Source: Candidatus Nanoanaerosalina archaeon (GTDB taxonomy: Archaea; Nanohalarchaeota; Nanosalinia; Nanosalinales; Nanoanaerosalinaceae). Taken from it: a DNA stretch of 11,086 bases. A program made the position numbers and the translations under genes. Positions 1-6,243 of this stretch are shown piece by piece. The number at the start of each line of letters is the position of its first letter. Position 1 is the stretch's first letter. Under the pieces are notes generated by a model, which saw only the letters and a program-made list of their open reading frames with translations, was not told the DNA's origin and searched no databases. The DNA lies in assembly GCA_022729275.1 (NCBI GenBank), contig JALDAH010000028.1:1-11086 (forward strand). Reading direction: 5' to 3'.

Positions 1-709
1 CAAATATTCTTTTTCCATCAACCAATCCTATGGAATGTGCTAAGGTCATCATCCTGTACTCCGTTATCCTCTTGGAATCATACATGTAAGCGCTTTCTCT
101 ATCAATCAAGGGACCCAGACTGTTGTAAAGAGGCCACAAAATGTTTTCATCATAAAAAATATCAGGGGTGTTTTCCGTGAACATGTGATGTGTTAAAAAA
201 TAGTCGTTGTGACCTGTATATATCACCACCATGTCGGGTTCTTTAACTTCAAGAATCCTCTCCAGAGAGTTAAGTATTGTGCTTGTGGATACACCCGGCA
301 TACCAAAGTTGTAGATCGAAAAATTAGCTTCCGTCCTATTTTTTACCTTTTCTTCGAGATGTTCAGGGAAGTTCATATGATCTCCAACAGGAAAAACGAC
401 TGATGAACCACCGAATAGAAACACCGAGAACTCCCTGTCATTTTCCTTGGGTATCTCATACTCCACCTTTCCGATCTCGTCTTTTATCATGGAAACATAG
501 TAGTGCTCTTCTTTCTCCTCTATCTCGGTAAATACATCTATACCTCTTTCAATCCTGTTATCGATTTCATGTATTATATTTTGTTCAAGTACTTGTTTTT
601 CATAATTAGCTATGTTTCTTGCGCCTATCAAGAACTGGAAAACTGTCAAAATTATGATCAACCAAAGGAGGATGGAGAAAAGTTTGGCTAAAAGTTTAGG
701 TTTATCCAT
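1..709 (-). CDS. Membrane-anchored SGNH/GDSL-type hydrolase, 3' end missing
   Basis: The reading frame is open from the ATG at 709 to the window edge (236 codons, no stop), so the gene is truncated by the window and not broken. The ATG is the first start after an in-frame TGA at 725-727. Residues 6-30 form one hydrophobic helix, probably a signal anchor, followed by an acidic helical stretch to about residue 80. Then come the SGNH blocks: FLFGGSS with the putative nucleophile Ser102 (block I), YNFGMPG at 133-139 (block II glycine), and VIYTGHNDY at 162-170, the GxND of block III. The block V Asp-x-x-His pair would lie beyond the edge. Such proteins are esterases, lipases or deacetylases acting on glycans or lipids; the substrate cannot be told. 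The helix suggests the catalytic domain faces the cell exterior. All ten arginine codons I read are AGA or AGG. It lies 65 bases downstream of the ankyrin gene on the same strand and may be cotranscribed. Confidence 0.82.
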   Translation of the reverse strand, partial: MDKPKLLAKLFSILLWLIIILTVFQFLIGARNIANYEKQVLEQNIIHEIDNRIERGIDVFTEIEEKEEHYYVSMIKDEIGKVEYEIPKENDREFSVFLFGGSSVVFPVGDHMNFPEHLEEKVKNRTEANFSIYNFGMPGVSTSTILNSLERILEVKEPDMVVIYTGHNDYFLTHHMFTENTPDIFYDENILWPLYNSLGPLIDRESAYMYDSKRITEYRMMTLAHSIGLVDGKRIF

Positions 710-732
710 AGAGAAATTTGATAGTCACTTCC

Positions 733-746
733 TAAAATAATTTTTC
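733..746 (-). promoter_or_regulatory. Weak possible TATA element before the SGNH gene
   Basis: The minus strand reads AAAATTATTTTA here, about 29 bases before the ATG at 709, a spacing that would give a very short leader. It is only an AT-rich match. The gene could equally be read through from the ankyrin gene, which ends 65 bases upstream. Confidence 0.25.
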
Positions 747-774
747 TCTATAACCTAAATGATCTGTTCCATGT

Positions 775-1317
775 TCATCTCGATGCGCCGTGTTGCCTCA
801 AGATATTTTCTATTTCCTCGTATTCAGTGTAATCAAGAACATGTGTGCCGTCATCTCTCTCAGCGTTCACGTCAGCACCGTATTCTATCAACAATTCAAC
901 AGTTTCCACGTGTCCTTCATGAGCTGCCATCATAAGAGCAGTCTCTTGAAAGATGTTTCTGTTTTCTATATTCGCTCCTTCTTCCAACAGTAATCTGGTT
1001 GCTTCAGTATGACCGTTGTTGGCTGCCAGCATCATAGGTGTTCTATCATAATTGTTTTTGATATCTATATCATCAATTTCTTCGACAAATCCCTCTAATG
1101 CTTCCAGATCTCCCTCCTGAGCAGCTTCAAAAAATCTTAGCTCTTCATTTGTTATGTCTTCTCCAAAACGTTCTACTTCCCCTCCAACAAAAATATCTGT
1201 AAATTCTGTGTTCAAAGCTAAGAATCCTCCGGCAAACAGCAATATTACTACCAATAATACGGTCAGCCAGATCTTTTTTTGACCCAAACTGTTCTTTAAT
1301 TTTTCTTTATCCATCAT
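775..1317 (-). CDS. Membrane-anchored ankyrin-repeat protein
   Basis: A 180-residue protein if it starts at the ATG at 1317; a second ATG at 1314 is equally possible, and the TTG at 1320 is less likely. Residues 4-15 are lysine-rich, and 16-35 form one membrane helix. By the positive-inside rule the acidic C-terminal part should lie outside the cytoplasm. Residues about 58-87, 91-120, 124-153 and 157-178 form ankyrin repeats. The two central ones are canonical (TPMMLAANNGHTEATRLLLE and TALMMAAHEGHVETVELLIE, each followed by G-A-N/D-hydrophobic); the first and last are degenerate and probably cap the stack. Ankyrin stacks bind proteins and have no enzymatic activity; the partner is unknown. 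The gene diverges from the cold-shock gene and is followed by the SGNH gene, so a partnership between two envelope-anchored proteins is possible but unproven. Confidence 0.85.
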   Translation of the reverse strand: MMDKEKLKNSLGQKKIWLTVLLVVILLFAGGFLALNTEFTDIFVGGEVERFGEDITNEELRFFEAAQEGDLEALEGFVEEIDDIDIKNNYDRTPMMLAANNGHTEATRLLLEEGANIENRNIFQETALMMAAHEGHVETVELLIEYGADVNAERDDGTHVLDYTEYEEIENILRQHGASR

Positions 1318-1322
1318 CAATA

Positions 1323-1327
1323 ACCTC
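1323..1327 (-). promoter_or_regulatory. Shine-Dalgarno sequence of the ankyrin gene
   Basis: The minus strand reads GAGGT, 5 bases before the ATG at 1317 and 8 before the ATG at 1314. It therefore supports initiation at this ATG pair but does not choose between the two. The cold-shock gene has a spacing of 8 after its own site, which slightly favours 1314. Confidence 0.6.
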
Positions 1328-1351
1328 TATATCAAATTATTCGGGTTTTCT

Positions 1352-1366
1352 TATTTAATAAATTTT
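1352..1366 (-). promoter_or_regulatory. Possible TATA element of the ankyrin gene
   Basis: The minus strand reads AAATTTATTAAATAA, about 40 bases before the start codon. Transcription from here would leave a short leader of some 10-20 bases that still contains the GAGGT site. The call rests on composition and spacing only. Confidence 0.35.
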
Positions 1367-1402
1367 TAAGTTACGGGTAATTTATGGTAGAAAACAGTTG
1401 GC

Positions 1403-1410
1403 TTATAAAG
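1403..1410 (+). promoter_or_regulatory. TATA element of the cold-shock gene
   Basis: TTATAAAG, close to the archaeal TATA consensus, lies about 45 bases before the ATG. Initiation some 25 bases downstream would give a leader of about 20 bases that includes the Shine-Dalgarno site at 1438-1444. If the host were bacterial, the same string could act as a -10 box. Confidence 0.5.
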
Positions 1411-1437
1411 GTTGGGTTCAAAAACTTCTAGACATAC

Positions 1438-1444
1438 GGAGGTG
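1438..1444 (+). promoter_or_regulatory. Strong Shine-Dalgarno sequence of the cold-shock gene
   Basis: GGAGGTG, a near-complete complement of the 16S rRNA 3' tail, lies 8 bases before the ATG at 1453. It fixes this start and points to high translation of the gene. Confidence 0.85.
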
Positions 1445-1452
1445 TAGTTTTT

Positions 1453-1644
1453 ATGAAAGGTGAAGTAAAGTTCTTCCACGATGTTAAGAACTATGGATTC
1501 ATCAATCCTGAAGATCAGGAAGACGACGTTTTCGTCCACATTAGTGACGTAGACGGCGAAACCCTGAACGAAGGAGATGAAGTCGAGTTCGAGACAGAAC
1601 AGGGAGACAAAGGACCAAGAGCTGTTAACGTAAAGGTTCTGTAA
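1453..1644 (+). CDS. cspA: Cold-shock-domain protein, CspA family
   Basis: A 63-residue protein made of a single cold-shock domain, slightly shorter than the usual 65-70. It is a five-stranded OB-fold that binds single-stranded RNA and DNA and melts RNA secondary structure in the cytoplasm. Residues 1-7 (MKGEVKF) match the family start. RNP1 is the KNYGFI stretch at 12-17, and RNP2 is VFVHISDV at about 26-33. The C-terminal part (LNEGDEVEFETEQGDKGPRAVNV) is the typical closing strand pair with the G-P-x-A-V-N-V signature. The protein is markedly acidic, as in csp proteins of halophilic archaea. It stands alone, with its own TATA element, strong ribosome binding site and a T-rich terminator, so it is a monocistronic and probably well-expressed gene. 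Temperature control cannot be read from this sequence. Confidence 0.95.
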   Translation: MKGEVKFFHDVKNYGFINPEDQEDDVFVHISDVDGETLNEGDEVEFETEQGDKGPRAVNVKVL

Positions 1645-1665
1645 TCCAACAAGATGTTTAAAAAG

Positions 1666-1705
1666 TGGGAGGCTGAAAGAATGTTTCCCAGATTTTTTAT
1701 TTTTC
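1666..1705 (+). terminator. Hairpin and T-rich terminator after the cold-shock gene
   Basis: TGGGA at 1666-1670 pairs with TCCCA at 1686-1690 across a 15-base loop, followed by a T-rich run (GATTTTTTATTTTTC). The stem is short, so the T-runs, which are enough for archaeal termination, probably do most of the work. The gene ends 22 bases upstream. The AT-rich bases up to 1740 may also serve the converging HD gene. Confidence 0.55.
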
Positions 1706-1740
1706 TAAAATTCTTTGAAAAATTAGATACAGTTTTGTTT

Positions 1741-2682
1741 TCAGACTATCTTTTTGAGTTTCTCATAATCATCAAATACCTCTTCAAATATTTTATCAAA
1801 CCTCTCAAACATGTATCTTTCCGGTTCTAAATCTTTGAACTCGGAGAAAGCTTCTTTGAGACTGCCGAAGTACCATGCATGAAAATCTTTCGGTCTGTTG
1901 AACTTTTCCCATGTTTCATCGCCAAGTCTTTTGTGATCTCTCTGCATTGATTCGAGGTTATCAAGCTTGTCAGCCATACCAACCATTCTGACACTTCTTG
2001 AGCAACTGTAAAAATTTTCTATATTTTTGCTCTTCCGATCTTCCCATGAATCTTGTGGATCATCAGTTAACTCTTCAACTATATCAGCTACGTTTTTACC
2101 GTAACCCTCCCTTATATCACCATACTGTTTTTCGGTCATCTCCAAAACATCGTGGAAGAGACCTGCTGTTATTAGTTCTTCTCCGCATCCATAAAGTGAG
2201 AGGTTTCTGGCCACACCTATAGGATGGGTGACATAAGGAATTTTCTTCAGCTTTCTGAACTGACCTTTATGAAAACTTATAGAATCCTCTAAAGCTTTCT
2301 GAACGTTCTTTGAACCTTTTCTATACATTTTTCCTGATATATCAAATTTTTTGAGGTCTTCTTCCTCGTAACGATCTATAATTATTGCACTATCCTCCCT
2401 ATTAACGATTATAGGGTTGTTATTCCTGTAAATCGTTTCAGCGATATCATCGCCAAATTTATCCTTTATATCACCTATCAGATAGTAATCATGCTTCACT
2501 ACGTCATGAAAAAAACCTAAGATAACTTCTTTTTTATCATACCCGTCCGAACAGATATTTCTAGCTACAGTGACCGGGTGTCCTACAAAAGGAAATCCTT
2601 TTTCATCGAAAAAGTCTCGGTGAACCAGTTCGGAGAATCTGAGAGCTTCCTGATAGTTGAGACCTTTTTCTAAATTGTTCAT
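1741..2682 (-). CDS. Tandem HD-domain phosphohydrolase, related to (p)ppGpp hydrolases
   Basis: A 313-residue soluble protein with two copies of an HD module of the RelA/SpoT and MESH1 type. Copy 1 spans about residues 10-95: GHP at 34-36 gives His35, and FFHDVV gives the His59-Asp60 pair. Copy 2 spans about 128-245: THP gives His153, LFHDVL gives His177-Asp178, and MADKLDNLESM at 236-246 gives the distal metal ligand Asp238. The spacing matches His-HisAsp-Asp in (p)ppGpp hydrolases, and the WEDRK stretch at 213-217 is also typical. Copy 1 lacks the distal Asp segment and instead runs into a linker, so only copy 2 looks complete; copy 1 may be structural or regulatory. The expected reaction is metal-dependent removal of a phosphate or pyrophosphate from a nucleotide. 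Alarmone hydrolysis is an inference from motifs, and no synthetase domain is present. It lies 54 bases downstream of the bPH2 unit and may be in the same transcript. Confidence 0.85.
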   Translation of the reverse strand: MNNLEKGLNYQEALRFSELVHRDFFDEKGFPFVGHPVTVARNICSDGYDKKEVILGFFHDVVKHDYYLIGDIKDKFGDDIAETIYRNNNPIIVNREDSAIIIDRYEEEDLKKFDISGKMYRKGSKNVQKALEDSISFHKGQFRKLKKIPYVTHPIGVARNLSLYGCGEELITAGLFHDVLEMTEKQYGDIREGYGKNVADIVEELTDDPQDSWEDRKSKNIENFYSCSRSVRMVGMADKLDNLESMQRDHKRLGDETWEKFNRPKDFHAWYFGSLKEAFSEFKDLEPERYMFERFDKIFEEVFDDYEKLKKIV

Positions 2683-2707
2683 ATTATTGTTAAAGAATCG
2701 AAGTATG

Positions 2708-2717
2708 AATTTAAAAG
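2708..2717 (-). promoter_or_regulatory. Possible TATA element of the HD gene
   Basis: The minus strand reads CTTTTAAATT about 30 bases before the ATG at 2682, with no Shine-Dalgarno site between. This would suit a leaderless or nearly leaderless transcript separate from the bPH2 genes upstream. The match is moderate. Confidence 0.35.
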
Positions 2718-2736
2718 AATGGTGGTTGAAGAAAAA

Positions 2737-4140
2737 CTAGTTGTAGATGCTGCTGTTAAATCTGTCAAAAAGTTCGTGGATTAGTTCTCCACTAAACTCC
2801 CTGTCCAGATCCATTATCTCCGGGTTAATCCAGAGATCGCCAGCCGTGTCAAGAGTAATCTTTGAAAGATCCCACCTTTTTTGAAGAACTGTCTGAGATT
2901 CGATAAAGTTTTGAAACCTGAAATAAGGTACCGCATAAGTTCTACGCCTCCAGAATCCTTTCCTGACAAAAATGTTTTCCTCACCAAGAAAGTACCTCTG
3001 GTTAATCCATTTCAGGTTAGACGCTTTTTTACTGATCATAGCTATAGTTAAAGGTATCAAAAACACCATCGGGTTCAGTATAGTCAATACAAATGGTACT
3101 AATACTAGGAAAACAGCCAGTCCGACCAAGAGATATCTTCTGAAGTATCTTTCCTCCGCTCTTTCGGATACTTTTTCCATCTTAACCGGATATTCGAACT
3201 CCCCTATTTTTTCCGCTATTTTTATTATCTCTTCTTTTTTATCCAAGGGCACGATAACTTTTGTGGTAGATACTCTCTCAGCTATGTTTGCTCCTGCTGT
3301 CTCAACTTTTAAAGTAGCATAACCCAGTATTCTTTCAACTATATTTTCCTCTATAACAAGTTTCTGTAACTTTTCAACTGGTACTGTTCCTCCCTGCCGA
3401 TTAAAAAGACCCTTCTCATACTCAAGAGAGTCATTTTTTCTAATAACCTTGAAACCATAATAATTTTCAAAAACTTTTATACCGGTCGATATTATCTCTA
3501 ATCCTAGTATAAACAATGCAATGACAAGCAGTCCAAAAAATGCTCCTACTATGTGTAGAAAGACTTCAAAATAGTAATTTGCAAATATAAAACCTCCGAT
3601 AAAAATTAGGAAGGGTAACAAAAACTTTATTGAGATCGAATCTATCAAGCTATATACCAAGAGTTTTTTAAAAGTCAATACGTACTCTTCTTCGTCTTTC
3701 TGAATCTTTTCAGTTTTCTCTTTTCTTCTGCTCTTAAGATTCCTTATTTTCTCTCTCAATTTTTCGGCGTCATCTTTCTCCAAAAATTTGATGACTGCTT
3801 CGGTTTCGCTGCCACCAGCTGTCTCGATATGTACCTCGGAGATATCAAGGATTCTGAGTAGTATGTTTTCCTTAATATTGATATTCTGAACTCTTCTAAC
3901 AGGTATGTCCAGATCTTTCTTTGAAAAAACACCAGAAACAATCTTGATATCTTGATCCTCAAAAAATATGTTATAGTTCTTCCAGTAAACGTACATGTAG
4001 CCGAATGCAACTAGGGATAATGGTATAAAACCCAGAAGAATAACCAAGGGGTTGAATATACCACCAAATAATAGAAAAAACAGTGCACCTCCTGTATTAG
4101 AGATACCTCTGTAAACTATTGTTTTCTTGGATAGTTTCAT
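2737..4140 (-). CDS. Triple bPH2-domain membrane protein (YdbT-like)
   Basis: A 467-residue membrane protein with three bacterial PH-like (bPH2, formerly DUF304) domains alternating with hydrophobic helix pairs. Helices lie at about 18-52, domain 1 at 55-135, helices at about 168-222, domain 2 at 228-320, helices at about 338-372, and domain 3 at 378-458. Each domain shows the family signature: I-P-V-R-R-V-Q-N-I at 79-87 with L-R-I-L-D and E-T-A-G; V-P-V-E-K-L-Q-K-L with R-I-L-G-Y and E-T-A-G in the second; and V-P-Y-F-R-F-Q-N-F with L-D-T-A-G in the third. Length and layout match YdbT of Bacillus. A basic stretch (about 134-146) follows domain 1. The biochemical role of the family is unknown; in Bacillus the YdbS/YdbT pair has been linked to resistance to antimicrobial peptides. 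Its ATG overlaps the stop of the upstream gene as ATGA, indicating translational coupling and probably a two-protein complex. Confidence 0.88.
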   Translation of the reverse strand: MKLSKKTIVYRGISNTGGALFFLLFGGIFNPLVILLGFIPLSLVAFGYMYVYWKNYNIFFEDQDIKIVSGVFSKKDLDIPVRRVQNINIKENILLRILDISEVHIETAGGSETEAVIKFLEKDDAEKLREKIRNLKSRRKEKTEKIQKDEEEYVLTFKKLLVYSLIDSISIKFLLPFLIFIGGFIFANYYFEVFLHIVGAFFGLLVIALFILGLEIISTGIKVFENYYGFKVIRKNDSLEYEKGLFNRQGGTVPVEKLQKLVIEENIVERILGYATLKVETAGANIAERVSTTKVIVPLDKKEEIIKIAEKIGEFEYPVKMEKVSERAEERYFRRYLLVGLAVFLVLVPFVLTILNPMVFLIPLTIAMISKKASNLKWINQRYFLGEENIFVRKGFWRRRTYAVPYFRFQNFIESQTVLQKRWDLSKITLDTAGDLWINPEIMDLDREFSGELIHELFDRFNSSIYN

Positions 4141-4598
4141 ACAGCATCAAAACCTTTCTCGGATTGAATAGCTTTCTGTTTAAGCTGTTCCTGTATCTTT
4201 TCAGCTCTATTTTTATCGAGACCAGGTATGGTTATATCAGCTCCTTTTGAACCTGCTGTATAAACTCTGAGAGAACTTAAACCAAGAACTCTTAAGACAG
4301 GATTTCTTACCGTATCTATGTGCTGGACTCTTACATAGGGTATGTACATTGAAACTCTGATAAAAACTCCTTTTTTTATCTCTATGTACTCCTCTCTGAC
4401 ATCGAATCTCCAGTTCGCAAACCTTCTTATAGCGTACCAGATAAACAGTATAGAAGGTAAAACCATACTAATTACCGATAAAAAAATATTTTCGAGGTAA
4501 AAAAATGTATAGATTGCTGGTGAGACACCTAAAAACAGTCCTACAAACAGACCAAAAACTATCCAAAGCTTTTTTATCCTGGAGTTGAGGCTTTCCAT
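4137..4598 (-). CDS. Single bPH2-domain membrane protein (YdbS-like)
   Basis: A 153-residue protein with two membrane helices (about 11-33 and 37-57) followed by one bPH2 domain (about 60-140). The signature runs Y-I-P-Y-V-R-V-Q-H-I-D at 85-95, R-V-L-G-L at 103-107 and the Y-T-A-G-S turn at 113-117, ending in the strand I-T-I-P-G-L. This is the size and layout of YdbS, the usual partner of YdbT. The frame stays open upstream to about 5024, but that extension would overlap the aldehyde dehydrogenase gene and encodes nothing family-like. The ATG at 4598 gives the normal family length and lies about 25 bases after a TATA element, so I chose it. The stop codon overlaps the start of the next gene by four bases (ATGA). 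Function beyond membrane association is unknown. Confidence 0.87.
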   Translation of the reverse strand: MESLNSRIKKLWIVFGLFVGLFLGVSPAIYTFFYLENIFLSVISMVLPSILFIWYAIRRFANWRFDVREEYIEIKKGVFIRVSMYIPYVRVQHIDTVRNPVLRVLGLSSLRVYTAGSKGADITIPGLDKNRAEKIQEQLKQKAIQSEKGFDAV

Positions 4599-4617
4599 AA
4601 ATAATGAATTTTTATTA

Positions 4618-4628
4618 TTAATATAAAA
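4618..4628 (-). promoter_or_regulatory. TATA element of the bPH2 unit
   Basis: The minus strand reads TTTTATATTAA, centred about 25 bases before the ATG at 4598, with no ribosome binding site between. This is the classic spacing of a leaderless archaeal transcript and supports the chosen start. The near-symmetric AT-rich block could also serve the diverging aldehyde dehydrogenase gene, leaving it a leader of roughly 35 bases. Confidence 0.55.
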
Positions 4629-4686
4629 TAAGTTTGTATGGATGGGGGTTATCCTGATAAACCACCAACTATAATAAAAACTATGT

Positions 4687-6213
4687 ATGAAAAAGATGGA
4701 TGCGTTCGACCCCGTGGACAAAGAAAAAAAAGGTTCTGTTGAAGTATCCACCGAAAAAGATGTTGAAAAAAAGTTTTTTCTTGCTAGAACCGCTCTCAAA
4801 GAATGGAAAAACCTTAATGTAGTTGATAGATGTGTTTTTCTTGAGAGATTCAGGAAAACAGTTCTAAACAACCTAAAGGATATCATAGATACATTGAATA
4901 CTGACACTGGCAAACCAGAGACAGAGATACTGATGTCGGAGATAATGGCTACTCTGGATTCTATAAAATATTGTGAGGATAATGCCGAAAAAATACTGAA
5001 AAAAGAAAAGAGAAGGACTCCCATAGAGTTCAGAAAAAATTATTCCTATGTTGAGTACCAGCCCTACGGAGTGGTATCGGTGATATCGCCTTGGAACTAT
5101 CCTTTCCAGATATCTCTGATCCCTGCGATGACAGCACTAGTGGCAGGAAACACTGTTATCCTAAAAACCTCTGAAATAACTCCTTTGACAGGTAAGAAAA
5201 TTGAAGAATTGGTTGATAAAGCGGGTTTTCCGGAGAATGTTTTTCAGGTGGTTCATGGAGATGGAAAAGTCGGTGAAGAGATGATTAAGAACAAGCCGGA
5301 CAAGGTCTTCTTCACGGGAGGTGTTGAAACCGGTAAAGAAGTCATGAAAAAAGCTTCTGAAAATCTTATAGATGTTGAACTGGAGCTAGGAGGTAAAGAT
5401 CCTTTCATAGTTTTCGAAGAAGCTGAAATTGATAGGGCGGTTAAGGGAGTTGTTTATGGATCTCTTTCTAATGCCGGTCAGCTTTGTGTCTCTTCAGAAA
5501 GAGTTTATGTTGAGAGATCTGTCAAAGAACAGTTTGTTGAGAAACTTCTTGAGGAGGTTGAAAAGGTGGATGTGGGCGATAGTAAAACATCAGAGATGGG
5601 TCCAATGATAAAAGAGGAGCAGATAGAACTGGTCAAAAAACACGTGGATGACGCTGTTTTTAAGGGTGCTGAGATGTTGACCGATCTTGAACAGCAGGGC
5701 AATTTCCTGAAACCGGTTGTTCTTGACAAGGTGACCAACGAGATGGATGTAATGAGAGAAGAAACTTTTGGACCTGTCATACCTGTGATGGGGTTTGAAG
5801 GTATTCAGGAAGCTGTTGAACTTGCTAATGACAGTATTTATGGTTTGAACGCTAGCGTGTGGACAGAGGATATTGAGAAAGGTAAAAGAGTCGCTTCTAT
5901 GCTTGAGACAGGTAACTGTTACATCAACGACGTTGTCAAAAATATAGGTAACCCTTATATGCCATTTGGAGGTGTAAATAAAAGTGGTATAGGACGTTAT
6001 CATGGACCTGAAGGTTTGATGTCTTTTGTTGAACCGAAGTCAGTTATGGTAAACAGAAATAAAGATGATGAATTGAACTGGTTCCCCTATACTGAGAAAT
6101 TGTATCAGAGCATAATATATATGCTGGAGATAAAACACGGGGATTCAGGTCTTATAGAAAAAGCTAAGAAACTATTCAAGATAGGAAAATATAAAAATAA
6201 AGGAAAAGTCTAA
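4687..6213 (+). CDS. NAD(P)-dependent aldehyde dehydrogenase
   Basis: A 508-residue full-length member of the aldehyde dehydrogenase superfamily, which oxidises aldehydes to acids in the cytoplasm through a cysteine thiohemiacetal. Visible landmarks in order: ISPWNYPFQ with oxyanion Asn137; ILKTSEITPL with Lys160 and Glu163; FTGGVETG at 209-216 in the Rossmann fold; ELGGKDPF with general base Glu233; GQLCVSSERV with nucleophile Cys267; the EETFGPV motif; and PFGGVNKSGIGRYHG near the C-terminus. Glu at the 163 position usually holds the adenine ribose of NAD, so NAD is the more likely cofactor (inference). The substrate cannot be decided; the closest-looking groups are semialdehyde and medium-chain fatty aldehyde dehydrogenases. 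A basic C-terminal tail of about 45 residues after the WFPY segment exceeds the core fold. I see no Shine-Dalgarno site. The ATG at 4696 is an alternative start. The gene diverges from the bPH2 unit and converges, with a 30-base gap, on the large surface protein gene. Confidence 0.93.
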   Translation: MKKMDAFDPVDKEKKGSVEVSTEKDVEKKFFLARTALKEWKNLNVVDRCVFLERFRKTVLNNLKDIIDTLNTDTGKPETEILMSEIMATLDSIKYCEDNAEKILKKEKRRTPIEFRKNYSYVEYQPYGVVSVISPWNYPFQISLIPAMTALVAGNTVILKTSEITPLTGKKIEELVDKAGFPENVFQVVHGDGKVGEEMIKNKPDKVFFTGGVETGKEVMKKASENLIDVELELGGKDPFIVFEEAEIDRAVKGVVYGSLSNAGQLCVSSERVYVERSVKEQFVEKLLEEVEKVDVGDSKTSEMGPMIKEEQIELVKKHVDDAVFKGAEMLTDLEQQGNFLKPVVLDKVTNEMDVMREETFGPVIPVMGFEGIQEAVELANDSIYGLNASVWTEDIEKGKRVASMLETGNCYINDVVKNIGNPYMPFGGVNKSGIGRYHGPEGLMSFVEPKSVMVNRNKDDELNWFPYTEKLYQSIIYMLEIKHGDSGLIEKAKKLFKIGKYKNKGKV

Positions 6214-6243
6214 ATTTCCTGTTATCCTGTTACTTTTCCTCGA

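Noticed and set aside
209..993. Plus-strand open frames at 209-403, 503-691 and 790-993
   Set aside because: They lie antisense to the SGNH and ankyrin genes, show no family features and no ribosome binding site. The minus-strand frames carry clear motifs.
4638..4742. Small plus-strand frame from an ATG at 4638 overlapping the ALDH start
   Set aside because: About 35 codons in another frame, with no ribosome binding site or recognisable content. Chance is the simplest explanation.
4599..5024. Upstream extension of the YdbS-like frame to about 5024
   Set aside because: It would overlap the aldehyde dehydrogenase coding region, reads as serine- and phenylalanine-rich antisense sequence, and would pass over the TATA element. 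The ATG at 4598 gives the normal family length.
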